Below are positions 24,858-32,930 of a stretch of DNA of 64,000 nt, one piece after another (position 1 is the first letter of the stretch; every line of letters starts with the position of its first letter). Source of the DNA: Legionella quateirensis (lineage in GTDB: Bacteria; Pseudomonadota; Gammaproteobacteria; Legionellales; Legionellaceae). The notes under the pieces are model-generated. The model saw nothing but the letters and a program-made list of their open reading frames with translations, was not told where the DNA came from and did no database searches. Where the stretch lies: assembly GCF_001467955.1 (NCBI RefSeq), contig NZ_LNYR01000034.1:191548-255547 (forward strand), given 5' to 3'. The position numbers and the translations under genes were made by a program.

Positions 24858-25053
24858 AAATTTCCAGATCAGGGTAAAGCAGTTGAGCTGTTATATTTAA
24901 TTCTTTTGCCTTCCGCTTTTGTCCATTCAATCGAGCTATTTATTGTTACGCATTATTCTATCGAACTTTTGTTAAACACAGTAGCTCAAATCCGCTGTTC
25001 ATTTAAATTTCAACTTGAGTTTCCGCAAGCTTGTCGAAAACGCACAAAAAATT

Positions 25054-25300
25054 TTACACTGCTTTTTCAATTCCCTGCTCATCTGGTTCTGCATCTAAAG
25101 CAAGTAAATATTTTTCTACCAGGAAAATACTGCCTGTGGCAGCATCAAGCAATTTCGTATGATCAATAGCTTTTCTTACATTACGCAGGAGTGCCAGCTG
25201 ATCATTTATATCGCGGATGATTGGTAGAAGATCATGAGAAACATTGCCCCACAAAATCCCCACAATGGTTTTTGAGGAGTTGGGATAATCGATTGCAACT
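25054..25300 (-). CDS. Doubtful small ORF next to the ICE boundary
   Basis: An open frame of about 80 codons; the only starts are GTG (25263, 69 residues) or further upstream GTT/ATC codons. The sequence includes VSHDLLPIIRDINDQLALLR and ATGSIFLVEKYLLALDAEPD, which looks protein-like. No ribosome binding site is evident and no family is recognised. It may be a gene remnant at the chromosomal side of the tRNA-Met scar. The rest of 24858-25322 shows nothing else. Confidence 0.3.
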
Positions 25301-25322
25301 TATTGATTTTACTTACTTTAAT

Positions 25323-25367
25323 TGGTGGGCCCACTAGGACTTGAACCTAGGACCAACGGATTATGAG
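25323..25367 (-). other. att site: 3' fragment of an elongator tRNA-Met gene (ICE left end)
   Basis: Read on the minus strand, this is the 3' part of a tRNA ending in encoded CCA: anticodon loop CTCATAA (CAT anticodon), 3' anticodon-stem half TCCGT, T arm CTAGG-TTCAAGT-CCTAG, acceptor strand TGGGCCC-A-CCA. The bases 5' of the anticodon loop (TCAGGG) cannot pair with TCCGT, and the D arm and 5' acceptor strand are missing. It is therefore a direct-repeat scar, not a gene. Orientation places the mobile element to the right, with the full tRNA-Met beyond the right edge. Confidence 0.85.
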
Positions 25368-25440
25368 CCCTGATCTTTTAAAATAACTCGTTGATTTTAA
25401 AGTAATAATTTGTCGCGCGATACCACTACAAATGTCGTAC

Positions 25441-25484
25441 GATGTATAACAAAGTCGTACTCAAATACGCAAATCTCACGCAAG
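25441..25484 (+). repeat. Dispersed repeat copy A (ICE left end)
   Basis: GATGTATAACAAAGTCGTAC followed by TCAAATACGCAAATCTCACG. The pattern GTATARCA-(5-6)-CTCAAAYRCR.AAA recurs at 25711-25753 and 26514-26550, each in a non-coding gap of the left ICE end. Confidence 0.5.
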
Positions 25485-25489
25485 ATTAT

Positions 25490-25678
25490 TTAGGCTGAGT
25501 AATTAGATCTGCTCGCTTTTATTTCGTTTTTTAGTTCCCCTAGCCAAAAATCAAGCCCAATTAAAAAACCTGCAATTCCAGCACAAATCACTGTGTATTT
25601 GTTTAGTTCATAGCCATAAACTATTGAGGTGGAGCAGCTCACTAGTATAGTAAGAACGCAAGACCAGAAAATACCCAC
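25490..25678 (-). CDS. Small membrane protein, hypothetical
   Basis: A 62-residue product from a GTG start at 25678 with AAAGGTGAT upstream. Two hydrophobic segments are visible (FWSCVLTILVSCSTSIVYGY and TVICAGIAGFLIGLDFWLG), ending in a charged tail. It resembles small holin-like or ICE-boundary membrane proteins only in general shape. It is the first gene inside the ICE left end. Confidence 0.55.
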   Translation of the reverse strand: MGIFWSCVLTILVSCSTSIVYGYELNKYTVICAGIAGFLIGLDFWLGELKNEIKASRSNYSA

Positions 25679-25710
25679 TATATCACCTTTACTCTCTAAT
25701 ATTTTGTGCA

Positions 25711-25753
25711 GAGTATAGCAATTTCGCGCTCAAACGCGCAAACTTAATTCAAG
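25711..25753 (+). repeat. Dispersed repeat copy B
   Basis: GAGTATAGCAATTTCGCGCT then CAAACGCGCAAACTTAATTC; the second copy of the motif described at 25441, between the small membrane protein and the first abiEi. Confidence 0.45.
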
Positions 25754-25793
25754 TATATTTTAGCTACTATATTCATATTTTATTAGAAAAAAT

Positions 25794-25841
25794 TGATACA
25801 AATATTCGTTATTTATTTGTAATTAACGAAACAATGTATCA
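25794..25841. promoter_or_regulatory. Nested palindromic operator before the first abiEi
   Basis: The outer arms TGATACA (25794-25800) and TGTATCA (25835-25841) and the inner arms TTCGTTA (25805-25811) and TAACGAA (25824-25830) are both perfect and share the same 4-base internal spacing. AbiEi antitoxins are known to bind inverted repeats in their own promoters, so this is probably the autoregulatory site. Confidence 0.65.
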
Positions 25842-25851
25842 TCATTTAAAC

Positions 25852-26460
25852 ATGAAGACCGAGTTCAACAATAAACAAAAAGTGCTCCAGATGGCTAGTA
25901 AAACGGGTGTCGTTAGAATGTCCGATCTAGCCAAGAAGGGGATAACTAGAGCGACCGTTTCAAGACTTGTTAGTGAAAACAAACTTGTAAAACTTGCTCC
26001 TGGACTCTATTGCTTGCCCGAAACCGAGTTTTCAGAAAAGGAAAGCCTTATTATTGTAGCAAGCCGAGTACCTCAAACAGTATTTTGCCTACTAACTGCT
26101 TTGCAGATCCATGCTCTAACAACACAGTTACCTCGAAAAGTATGGATAGCTATGCCCAAAGGCAGTCATACACCGAAAATGAATTATCCATCACTAAAAA
26201 TGGTGCAATATTCAGATGAAGCCTTTAGCGAAGGAATTGAAATTATAGAATCAGATAATATTAAACTAAGAGTGTATAACATAGCCAAGACAATCGCAGA
26301 TTGTTTCAAACATCGCAATAAAATTGGACTAGATGTGGCTATGGAAGTGCTGAAAGAAGCTTGTACAAAAAATAAAGTAAAAATAGATGAACTATGGCAC
26401 TATGCAAAAATTTGTCGCGTTGCAAACGTAATGCGTCCTTATATTGAGGCAATTCAATAA
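25852..26460 (+). CDS. AbiEi-family antitoxin/transcriptional regulator, orphan
   Basis: A 202-residue protein with an N-terminal winged-helix domain (MASKTGVVRMSDLAKKGITR, then ATVSRLVSENKLVKLAPGLY) and the AbiEi C-terminal part (VFCLLTALQIHALTTQLPRK, VWIAMPKGSHTPKM, IAKTIADCFKHRNKIGLDVA). AbiEi neutralises and represses its AbiEii nucleotidyltransferase partner. Here no AbiEii follows, only a second abiEi. I chose the ATG at 25852 because the earlier ATG (25834) lies in the operator palindrome. It may be a stand-alone regulator or a leftover antitoxin. Confidence 0.85.
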   Translation: MKTEFNNKQKVLQMASKTGVVRMSDLAKKGITRATVSRLVSENKLVKLAPGLYCLPETEFSEKESLIIVASRVPQTVFCLLTALQIHALTTQLPRKVWIAMPKGSHTPKMNYPSLKMVQYSDEAFSEGIEIIESDNIKLRVYNIAKTIADCFKHRNKIGLDVAMEVLKEACTKNKVKIDELWHYAKICRVANVMRPYIEAIQ

Positions 26461-26513
26461 CAAATTGATTTTATTATAATTTTCATTTAATGAATTTATT
26501 ATAAATGTCCTGC

Positions 26514-26550
26514 GATGTATAACAGTGTGGTACTCAAATACATAAATTCT
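26514..26550 (+). repeat. Dispersed repeat copy C
   Basis: GATGTATAACAGTGTGGTAC followed by TCAAATACATAAATT; the third copy of the 25441 motif, between the two abiEi genes. Confidence 0.45.
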
Positions 26551-26573
26551 CCAAAATAGATTTTATGGTTAAA

Positions 26574-26620
26574 TTTTAATATTGAAACCCATTTGACGTA
26601 ATTGGGTTTTAATATTAAAA
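26574..26620. promoter_or_regulatory. 18-bp inverted repeat operator before the second abiEi
   Basis: TTTTAATATTGAAACCCA (26574-26591) and TGGGTTTTAATATTAAAA (26603-26620) are inverted copies with a single mismatch and an 11-bp spacer, ending 8 bases before the ATG. This fits AbiEi negative autoregulation. Confidence 0.7.
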
Positions 26621-26628
26621 TTATAGGT

Positions 26629-27222
26629 ATGAAACTAAGTAATGAAAATACATTGAAAGATCTGTTTGCAAGACCAGTCTTTTACGCCTCAGAGGCGCGT
26701 GAAGCAGGTATCCATCCTAGCAGACTTAGTTATTATGTAAAAACTAATCGAATTGAACGCATTGGTCACGGTGTTTATCGCAGTGTTGAATCGTCTGTTG
26801 ATGTGGATTTTCAGTGGGAAGATCTGATTATCATTGCCAAAAGTATTCCACAAGGCATAGTCTGTCTAGTCTCAGCTTTGGCTCTTTATGAACTGACTGA
26901 TGAAATGCCAAGAGAGCATTGGATAGCAGTTCCTCATTCTACTACGGCACCAAAACGAGATCATACTCGTATTGTTAGAATGCGTGATATGGAAATAGGT
27001 AAAGAACAGTACACAATAGGGCGGGAAACAGTAGTCATTTTTGACAGAGAAAGAACGATAATAGATGCTTTTCGCTATCTTAGTAAAGAAATTGCAATTA
27101 AAGCGCTTAAAGCAGCAGTGAGTGGTAGAGCGACAAAAAAATTGGATATTAAAAAGCTTCAGCAGTATGCGAGACAATTTGGACTTAATCTTGAGCCGTA
27201 TATTTTGACGGTGACAACATGA
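26629..27222 (+). CDS. abiEi: AbiEi antitoxin of an AbiE type IV toxin-antitoxin pair
   Basis: A 197-residue AbiEi: winged helix ARPVFYASEAREAGIHPSRL then SYYVKTNRIERIGHGVYRS, and the C-terminal antitoxin domain GIVCLVSALALYELTDEMPR, EHWIAVPHSTTAPKRDHTRI, DRERTIIDAFRYLSKEIAIK. I place the start at ATG 26629 rather than the TTG inside the operator (26602). Its stop overlaps the toxin ATG by 4 bases (ATGA), the usual AbiE coupling. Confidence 0.92.
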   Translation: MKLSNENTLKDLFARPVFYASEAREAGIHPSRLSYYVKTNRIERIGHGVYRSVESSVDVDFQWEDLIIIAKSIPQGIVCLVSALALYELTDEMPREHWIAVPHSTTAPKRDHTRIVRMRDMEIGKEQYTIGRETVVIFDRERTIIDAFRYLSKEIAIKALKAAVSGRATKKLDIKKLQQYARQFGLNLEPYILTVTT

Positions 27223-28064
27223 ATGAACAAGCATTAAAAGCACGATTAAAGTATATTCACAAGGAAAAAGGTTAGAGTGTTAATGAAGTCTGGAAGCTAT
27301 TAGTTCTAGAGCGATTTTTAGCTAGACTTTCTCGTTCTGAATATTCTGATAAATTCATATTCAAAGGTGGGTTGCTGTTATCCTATTATCTGACTATTGG
27401 CAGAGAAACCATTGATATTGATTTACTTGCAAGACAGTTAAATACAGAAAAGTCCAATGTAGAGTTAATCATGCAAGAAATCTGTGAACTTAATTTAAAT
27501 GATGGGTTTCAGATGAGGTTTATCAATCTGGACGATTTGGATCATCAACATATGAATTACCCTGGGTTTCAAGTAGAGATTGATGTTCAATTTGGGGTGA
27601 TGAGCGATAAATTTTATGTAGATATTGGTGTGGGAGATGTTGTTGATCCAGTATTACTAGAGTGGCCGTCCTTTAATTACAAAGATAAGCCATTGTTTGA
27701 AGATCTCATTTCGCTGGAAGTATATCCAGTAGAAACAATTTTTGCCGAAAAGCTAGAAACTCTCATTTCTCGTGGTGCAGCCAACAGCCGTATGAAGGAT
27801 TATCATGATCTGCTGCTGTTATGTAGGGAGAGTCGGCTTATTGATAAAATCCGGTTAAAGGATAATATCATCCAAACATTCCAAAATCGGGGAACAGTAT
27901 TTTCTATTCCAGTTCAGTTTCATTCGGATGAATTAGAACGGATGCAGATTCTTTGGTCTGGGCATTTGCGTGTTTTAGGTGCTGAACGAGTTCAGGCACT
28001 TAGTTTGCCAGAAAAGATAGATATCGTTATTAATGACTTAAATCAATGGTTGTTAGCTATTTAG
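27219..28064 (+). pseudogene. abiEii: AbiEii nucleotidyltransferase toxin with early amber stop
   Basis: AbiEii toxins are GTP-using nucleotidyltransferases that modify tRNA acceptor ends or related targets. The frame begins MNEQALKARLKYIHKEKG, then meets TAG at 27273-27275 (codon 19). It continues open with NEVWKLLVLERFLARLSRSE, the motif FIFKGGLLLSYYL and the catalytic ETIDIDLLARQ, ending at 28064 (281 codons in all). The only downstream start is a TTG at 27372, which would lose the FKGG motif. The catalytic part is otherwise intact, so the lesion looks recent. It may have relieved toxin stress. Confidence 0.85.
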
Positions 28065-28087
28065 GCTGATTGATAAAGTTATTAAAT

Positions 28088-30028
28088 TTACACTTGAAGC
28101 ATATGTTGCCATGCTTCAATAATCATAACCATGGCCAATGTATCCAATTCACAATATCTCAATAGAGCGTTTCTAAGTTCTTCACGTTCAGAGTGGCTCA
28201 TATTGGTGAACTGTAACTTTGCATAAGCTATTGTTGCGGCACCACCTCCTTTTAAGTCTTCACTATCAAATAGAAGTTGAGCATCTTCATCAGTGATCTC
28301 TTTATTAATTGGTGGTAACAAGTGGTATGGATCTTTTATTCGATTATTTTCTTTAACTATCCAGCATTGATTTATAAAGTTATGGCTATGAATTCCATTA
28401 TCGGTGCCATAAATTGGTTGGCTATATTTTTCTTGAAGGAAATCTGATCGATTTAAAATTGCAGGAAATACTTTCTTAATTGAGTTAGACCCATTGGTAA
28501 GGGGATCATAATGAAAACGTTTGACTAATTCCAAAATATCAACCATACAACGTGGTCCCTCCCATTTTAATTTACTTTTAGAAGGTGACTTGGTGATCGA
28601 AAAAATAAAAGTACATAAATCTTCTTTATCATCAGGTGGCTCAATCATTTGCTCTAGATATTCGCGGATAAAGTTTAGATAGGTATTTTCATGACTGCTA
28701 TATCTAAATATTGTTCCCTCATCATTTTCTAATTCCTTTTTTAGATGGCGAACAAAATCGATACTTGGATCTACTCCAGGCTCAGAATTAAGATACTGGC
28801 CAACATGAGTAACTTGACCGCTTTGATTGAGTGTATGATGTGAGAATTGAAAGGCGATACCTTGATAAGGGTGCGAACTCTTATTAAAAGGAATTGGCAG
28901 CATAGCTGTTTCAAAATCTATAAAGTGAAGGGGATATCGCCATGAATCAATTTCAGCCTTTAAGTTTTCTTTATCAATCCATACACTATTGTCTTGAGTT
29001 TTAATTTTTTCTATTTGCAGCCATTGCCTTTCTGTCCTCGAAATACCTGACTTATCCGATTCGGTTTTTTTGAATTCTGTTTCGTTAATATCCTTTAGTT
29101 TGATTAGCCCTTGCTGAAAGTATTTCGGTTTATCTCGGCAATCCCATAAATCGAGAATTGTATGGTCATTAAAATCTGTTTCTTTGTACCCTAATGATTC
29201 ACGCCAACATTCTTTAAAACCAGATAGGAATTTGTCTGATTCTTTTGTATTAAACTGGCAATCCCCACATTCGCTTTTTGCTTTAGGAGGGAACTTCTGC
29301 TCACTAAAATACAGTTTGCTGAAATTGTGAAACTGGTCTTTTACCGTTTGTTCTTCGTCATTTTTTTCTTGCCAAAATAATTCGATATGATGGTCAACAT
29401 TTACTTCTCTTAGGATTTTTATCGATAAATCTTCTTCCGTTACTGGTGATGTTAATGTAACAATAGCTTTACCGTTGCTATCTTTTTGTACCAGAAACTT
29501 TTGATTTAAGCCATCAGTTGGACAGATCGCATCTTTATCAACAAGCATTAAATAACTACTTATGGTGAAGGATGGGTAGAGTTGCTGCAGAACCCATTTT
29601 TGAAAAGCGATATCAGCAATATATGGCTGCCATTTTTTAGTTGCCATCTTAGATTCATCTTTTTTACTAATTGATTTTGCTTTAACTTCAATTATTTTGA
29701 TATGCCCTGGTCTTTTTTGCAGGATATCAGCACGTAGAAAATAGTTTTGATATTGAAAGGAGGCCTCAAATACAGTTATTGAATCCCGTTGAATTAACTC
29801 TTGAGTTTTGTTCAGTGCCTCCGTTGTACTTGAGCTATCAATTGATATGCCATCTGGAAAATAACATCTTGCTAATGCTTCTACTTGAGCGCCACCTTCA
29901 GCTAATGCTTTTAGAAAAGAGTCATCATCCAATATATTTGTATATTCATCAGGTCGATCATAATACCAGAGCTTAGTTGGGCATTCTAAGGCCATCTTGA
30001 ACTTTGATTTAGTTAGGAGCTTTGTCAT
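28088..30028 (-). CDS. DUF2779 domain protein with RecB/Cas4-like nuclease part
   Basis: A 646-residue protein. The N-terminal third looks like a Cas4/RecB-type nuclease: ALECPTKLWYYDRPDEY, then FEASFQYQNYFLRADILQK and IIEVKAKS, with cysteines CGDCQF near residue 260. The C-terminal part is DUF2779, an RNase H-like exonuclease domain: LHFIDFETAMLPIPF (DxE), later GPRCMVDILELVK and LLRYCELDTLAM (D). Such proteins are thought to act on nucleic acids, possibly in defense, but the function is unproven. I use the ATG at 30028 (MTKLLTKSKF); a TTG lies 15 bases upstream. It is convergent with abiEii. Confidence 0.8.
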   Translation of the reverse strand: MTKLLTKSKFKMALECPTKLWYYDRPDEYTNILDDDSFLKALAEGGAQVEALARCYFPDGISIDSSSTTEALNKTQELIQRDSITVFEASFQYQNYFLRADILQKRPGHIKIIEVKAKSISKKDESKMATKKWQPYIADIAFQKWVLQQLYPSFTISSYLMLVDKDAICPTDGLNQKFLVQKDSNGKAIVTLTSPVTEEDLSIKILREVNVDHHIELFWQEKNDEEQTVKDQFHNFSKLYFSEQKFPPKAKSECGDCQFNTKESDKFLSGFKECWRESLGYKETDFNDHTILDLWDCRDKPKYFQQGLIKLKDINETEFKKTESDKSGISRTERQWLQIEKIKTQDNSVWIDKENLKAEIDSWRYPLHFIDFETAMLPIPFNKSSHPYQGIAFQFSHHTLNQSGQVTHVGQYLNSEPGVDPSIDFVRHLKKELENDEGTIFRYSSHENTYLNFIREYLEQMIEPPDDKEDLCTFIFSITKSPSKSKLKWEGPRCMVDILELVKRFHYDPLTNGSNSIKKVFPAILNRSDFLQEKYSQPIYGTDNGIHSHNFINQCWIVKENNRIKDPYHLLPPINKEITDEDAQLLFDSEDLKGGGAATIAYAKLQFTNMSHSEREELRNALLRYCELDTLAMVMIIEAWQHMLQV

Positions 30029-30270
30029 CCCTGTCTCTAACAATATTGGGTTTAAATATGTATATTATTAAGTTTAGTTGATAAAATAAGAAGCCCTAAT
30101 GTGGGCAATAGATAGATTTATAATTCTTTTGAAATGGACCTTATAAAAAAATATTAAAAAAGCATTATCAAAATATGTAGGAAACAACGTGGCTGATGAA
30201 ACAATTAATTAATCATTCATAGTATTCCCAATCTTTTGGTCAAACAATAATTTCTTAACTTGGAGTTCTC

Positions 30271-30513
30271 ATGAAATCATTTCTAATCGGCTGCATCCCT
30301 GGGATAATCATGATTTTAATCTTGACATTGGTAAACTTGACTCCCAAACCATCACTTTCAGATCCGGCTTGGGAAATTGTTCCAACCCCAAATTCAACTT
30401 CAGATATTATTAGAACGCGAGTCCCGCATGGATGGTTAGTTGCGTATAGAGCTTATTTCGCAAGAGGATTGGTGTATATTCCTGATGATAAACATGAGTG
30501 GAAAGTTAAATGA
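30271..30513 (+). CDS. Small membrane-anchored hypothetical protein
   Basis: An 80-residue protein with a strong ribosome binding site (TTGGAG). One N-terminal hydrophobic helix (FLIGCIPGIIMILILTLVNL) is followed by a periplasmic or cytoplasmic domain with GWLVAYRAYFARGLVYIPDD. The family is not recognised. A rho-independent terminator follows at 30532. It is transcribed against traM. Confidence 0.65.
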   Translation: MKSFLIGCIPGIIMILILTLVNLTPKPSLSDPAWEIVPTPNSTSDIIRTRVPHGWLVAYRAYFARGLVYIPDDKHEWKVK

Positions 30514-30531
30514 ACTCTTAAACTCAAGACT

Positions 30532-30568
30532 GCACGACTATTTAATTTTACGATTCGTGCTTTTTATT
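30532..30568 (+). terminator. Rho-independent terminator
   Basis: The stem GCACGA (30532-30537) pairs with TCGTGC (30555-30560) and is followed directly by TTTTTATT. It lies 19 bases after the stop of the 80-residue gene. Confidence 0.65.
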
Positions 30569-30586
30569 CCTATTTTTGCAACTATA

Positions 30587-30621
30587 TCACTAGTTCATAC
30601 TTTAATAATATGAACTAGTGA
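30587..30621. terminator. Perfect 13-bp hairpin between convergent genes
   Basis: TCACTAGTTCATA (30587-30599) and TATGAACTAGTGA (30609-30621) are perfect inverted copies around a 9-base loop. The site lies 58 bases past the traM stop. No T-run follows directly, so this may be an mRNA-stabilising or protein-binding palindrome rather than a classical terminator. Confidence 0.5.
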
Positions 30622-30678
30622 TGAAATCAAATTTTTAGTACCCATTAACTCTTTTTGCAGTCTAAATAAATACAGTAC

Positions 30679-31116
30679 TTATTTACAAAACAATAAGAGA
30701 ATTATACAAGAGGCAGCAAATAATGAGGCTGATGAAACCAATGCAAATCGACTTAATTTTTGCGTCTTTTGTGTTAAAGAGTGAGTATTAATTAATAAAT
30801 CTGCAATCAATTTTTTCATGACTTGAACTAATTCTTTAGTAGACTCTTGCAGTAATCTATTTACAGATTCTTTACTGCTGGCTAATGCTGCATTGAGAAC
30901 TTTTTCAGCTTTTTCTTTGGCATCATCTTTCCACTGCGAGGAAATACTTTCTATTTCCTCTCGGAACTGTATCAGCAAATCCTGTTGGGCTTTCCGATTT
31001 TCCTCAATCAGTTGTGCATTCATAGTCTGCAGCATGAGGATTGGATCGTCTTTACCCAAAAGTACACCATGTTTGACAGTGATGTCTTGAATGATTTTAT
31101 CAAGTTTCTCTGACAT
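30679..31116 (-). CDS. traM: TraM-like conjugal transfer protein (IncP type)
   Basis: A 145-residue protein, the same length as RP4 TraM: an N-terminal soluble part, a central coiled coil (about residues 35-115, AKEKAEKVLNAALASSKESV) and a C-terminal membrane helix (FALVSSASLFAASCIILLLF). It starts on the stop of traL (31116). The traK-traL-traM order, transcribed away from oriT, is as in IncP plasmids. The role in transfer is auxiliary. Confidence 0.78.
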   Translation of the reverse strand: MSEKLDKIIQDITVKHGVLLGKDDPILMLQTMNAQLIEENRKAQQDLLIQFREEIESISSQWKDDAKEKAEKVLNAALASSKESVNRLLQESTKELVQVMKKLIADLLINTHSLTQKTQKLSRFALVSSASLFAASCIILLLFCK

Positions 31117-31841
31117 TAGATCACCCTGGCGTTATCCAGCTGTCCAAATAGTTGATCGCGAACGATTTTTAAGCGTTGGCGGGTCATAATGTTTTTTTCT
31201 GGCGTACCCAAAACTTCATCGAAGGTCAGTTTCTGTTGAAGCATCTCGGTTAGATCTCTGCCATAGGTTTCTTTTTTCAGATCAGGGATATGAATTAAGG
31301 CTGATATTCTGTCTTTGTTATCTCGGTAGGCTTTCAGTTGCTCAAAGGGTTTGCCTTCATGCTCTATGGCTCCCCAGTAGGGGTTGAGCCAAACAACAAA
31401 TTGCGCTTCATTTACAAATTGGTCAATCAGCTGTGCAAATCCATTAATAGTATCGAATAAGGCCTGGCCGCCGGTAATGACTGTATGAATTACCATTTCA
31501 TGGCCTAATTCCTTTAATAAAGTGGGAACTTGGTTGCTTATGAGGTAATGCGACAGTGGTACAAAGGAGCTGGCACCATTGTCAATCACTACATCATTAG
31601 TTGTTGAGGCAATTTTTTCGATGAGTGTATCAAAAAGGCGTGGGTTGATTTCATCACCGCTCATGACTTGAATATGATCGACATTGAGGGCTTTAAAGCC
31701 ATGAAAAGTAGAGTTGATCGGATCGGTGTCAATGCACAGTGGAGTTTGACCTTTGTGTTTTTTGTATTGTGCAGTGGTTGCTGAAATAAATGATTTGCCG
31801 ACACCGCCTTTACCTTGCAGTGTGATATGTATTTTTGCCAT
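31116..31841 (-). CDS. traL: TraL, ParA/MinD-like ATPase of the IncP transfer region
   Basis: A 241-residue P-loop ATPase, the same length as RP4 TraL: deviant Walker A KGGVGKSFISATTAQYKKH near residue 11, TPLCIDTDPINSTF, and Walker B-like DVVIDNGASSFVPL. It lies between traK and traM with 1-base overlaps. IncP TraL is accessory to DNA transfer. Confidence 0.85.
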   Translation of the reverse strand: MAKIHITLQGKGGVGKSFISATTAQYKKHKGQTPLCIDTDPINSTFHGFKALNVDHIQVMSGDEINPRLFDTLIEKIASTTNDVVIDNGASSFVPLSHYLISNQVPTLLKELGHEMVIHTVITGGQALFDTINGFAQLIDQFVNEAQFVVWLNPYWGAIEHEGKPFEQLKAYRDNKDRISALIHIPDLKKETYGRDLTEMLQQKLTFDEVLGTPEKNIMTRQRLKIVRDQLFGQLDNARVI

Positions 31842-32185
31842 TACAAGAGTTCCTCCAGGTTGGGTTTTGGATTAAAAGTAAAACCGCGTATTTCATTTTT
31901 TGTTTTACTTTTAGCCTGTTCATCTTCCTTGGTGTTCTCCTGAGTTGACGTTTTTTTTTCTGCAGCAATCAAACGTGCTACATAGCCACAAAATGTTTTA
32001 TATGAAAATGAGATTTTGCCTTCTTCAACTAAGGTTTCCCAGACAAGCTTTATGGACCAACCGTCAGCCAGCGCTGAAGCTATATCTTTTTTTAGCGCAA
32101 GAAAAGCGGCTTTATTTACAGATTTATCAGAGATTTTTCTTTTCATCTGCTTGGCTGCAATTCGTTCGCTGAGAGAGCTTCCCAT
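31841..32185 (-). CDS. traK: TraK, oriT-binding relaxosome protein
   Basis: A 114-residue basic protein (MGSSLSERIAAKQMKRKISD at the start, KISFSYKTFCGYVARLIA near residue 72) of the IncP TraK family. TraK wraps the curved DNA next to the nick site. It starts close to the AT-rich, repeat-bearing part of oriT (32220-32400), exactly as in RP4, and heads the leftward traKLM operon. Confidence 0.85.
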   Translation of the reverse strand: MGSSLSERIAAKQMKRKISDKSVNKAAFLALKKDIASALADGWSIKLVWETLVEEGKISFSYKTFCGYVARLIAAEKKTSTQENTKEDEQAKSKTKNEIRGFTFNPKPNLEELL

Positions 32186-32576
32186 TTCATACCGTCAATT
32201 TATTGTTGTGCATCCTTGATGTTAAGTAATATTGCGTTTATGTGCAATAGGTTATGTTATTTTACTTCTATTTGTCGTTATTAAATAAACCCTGAATGTA
32301 ACTAAGTGTAATTTATCGTAATTAATAGTAATTGTTCGTTATTATTTGGGTGTTACTAAAAATAAACTTGAAATTACATAAAATTACCTGATAGTATCCC
32401 ATTTAATGAACTTAAAACGCAGGGCAAGATAGGTGAAGTTAGCTAACCAGCAAGCTGGCTACCAAACCTCACAAGTCTTATTCGCACCTTCGTTGCTCAA
32501 CGAAAAACCTGTGTTTTGAGATCAAATCAATACCCAAAGGATTGCATAACCACTTAATTAAGAGGTCAGCATCCTT
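32186..32576. other. oriT: oriT with IncP-type nic site
   Basis: On the minus strand, CTTCACCTATCTTG|CCCT (32438-32421) matches the RP4 nic region (CTTCACCTATCCTG|CCC) with one change. The predicted nick is between 32425 and 32424. Next to it lies the hairpin CCAGC-AA-GCTGG (32447-32458), in the position of the TraJ-binding inverted repeat. The 32220-32400 part is very AT-rich with repeated TCGTTATT/TCGTAATT units, as expected for the TraK-bound curved region. Divergent traK and traJ flank it. Confidence 0.9.
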
Positions 32577-32930
32577 ATGGACGATAAGCTTAAAACACCG
32601 ACCAGAAAAAATGGTCGTCATCTTCGCGTACCTGTCTTGCCTTCCGAAGAAATTCAAATTAAATCGAATGCAGCCACTGCCGGCCTTTCAATTGCAGAGT
32701 ACTTAAGACGTATTAGTCTCGGCTATCAAATTCAAAGTAGTATTGATAAAGACTATGTACTGCAGCTAGCCAAAATTAATGGAGACTTAGGGCGGCTTGG
32801 TGGGCTGTTAAAACTATGGTTGATTCAGGATAAACGCGTTGCGCATTTTGACTTCCAAACAGTAAAAACATTACTAAATCGTATTCAAACCACTCAGGAT
32901 GCCATGTTGGAAGTGGTGAAAAAACTATGA
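32577..32930 (+). CDS. traJ: TraJ, relaxosome accessory protein (ribbon-helix-helix)
   Basis: A 117-residue MobC/TraJ-like protein: HLRVPVLPSEEIQIKSNAAT, then AGLSIAEYLRRISLGYQI (ribbon-helix-helix), and NGDLGRLGGLLKLWLIQD near residue 68, the family signature. It binds the inverted repeat beside nic and loads the relaxase. Its stop overlaps traI by 4 bases. Confidence 0.92.
   Translation: MDDKLKTPTRKNGRHLRVPVLPSEEIQIKSNAATAGLSIAEYLRRISLGYQIQSSIDKDYVLQLAKINGDLGRLGGLLKLWLIQDKRVAHFDFQTVKTLLNRIQTTQDAMLEVVKKL

Noticed and set aside
25323-25400. Functional tRNA-Met gene
   Set aside because: Only the anticodon loop to CCA end is present; the 5' acceptor strand, D arm and 5' anticodon stem are missing, so it is an attachment-site scar.
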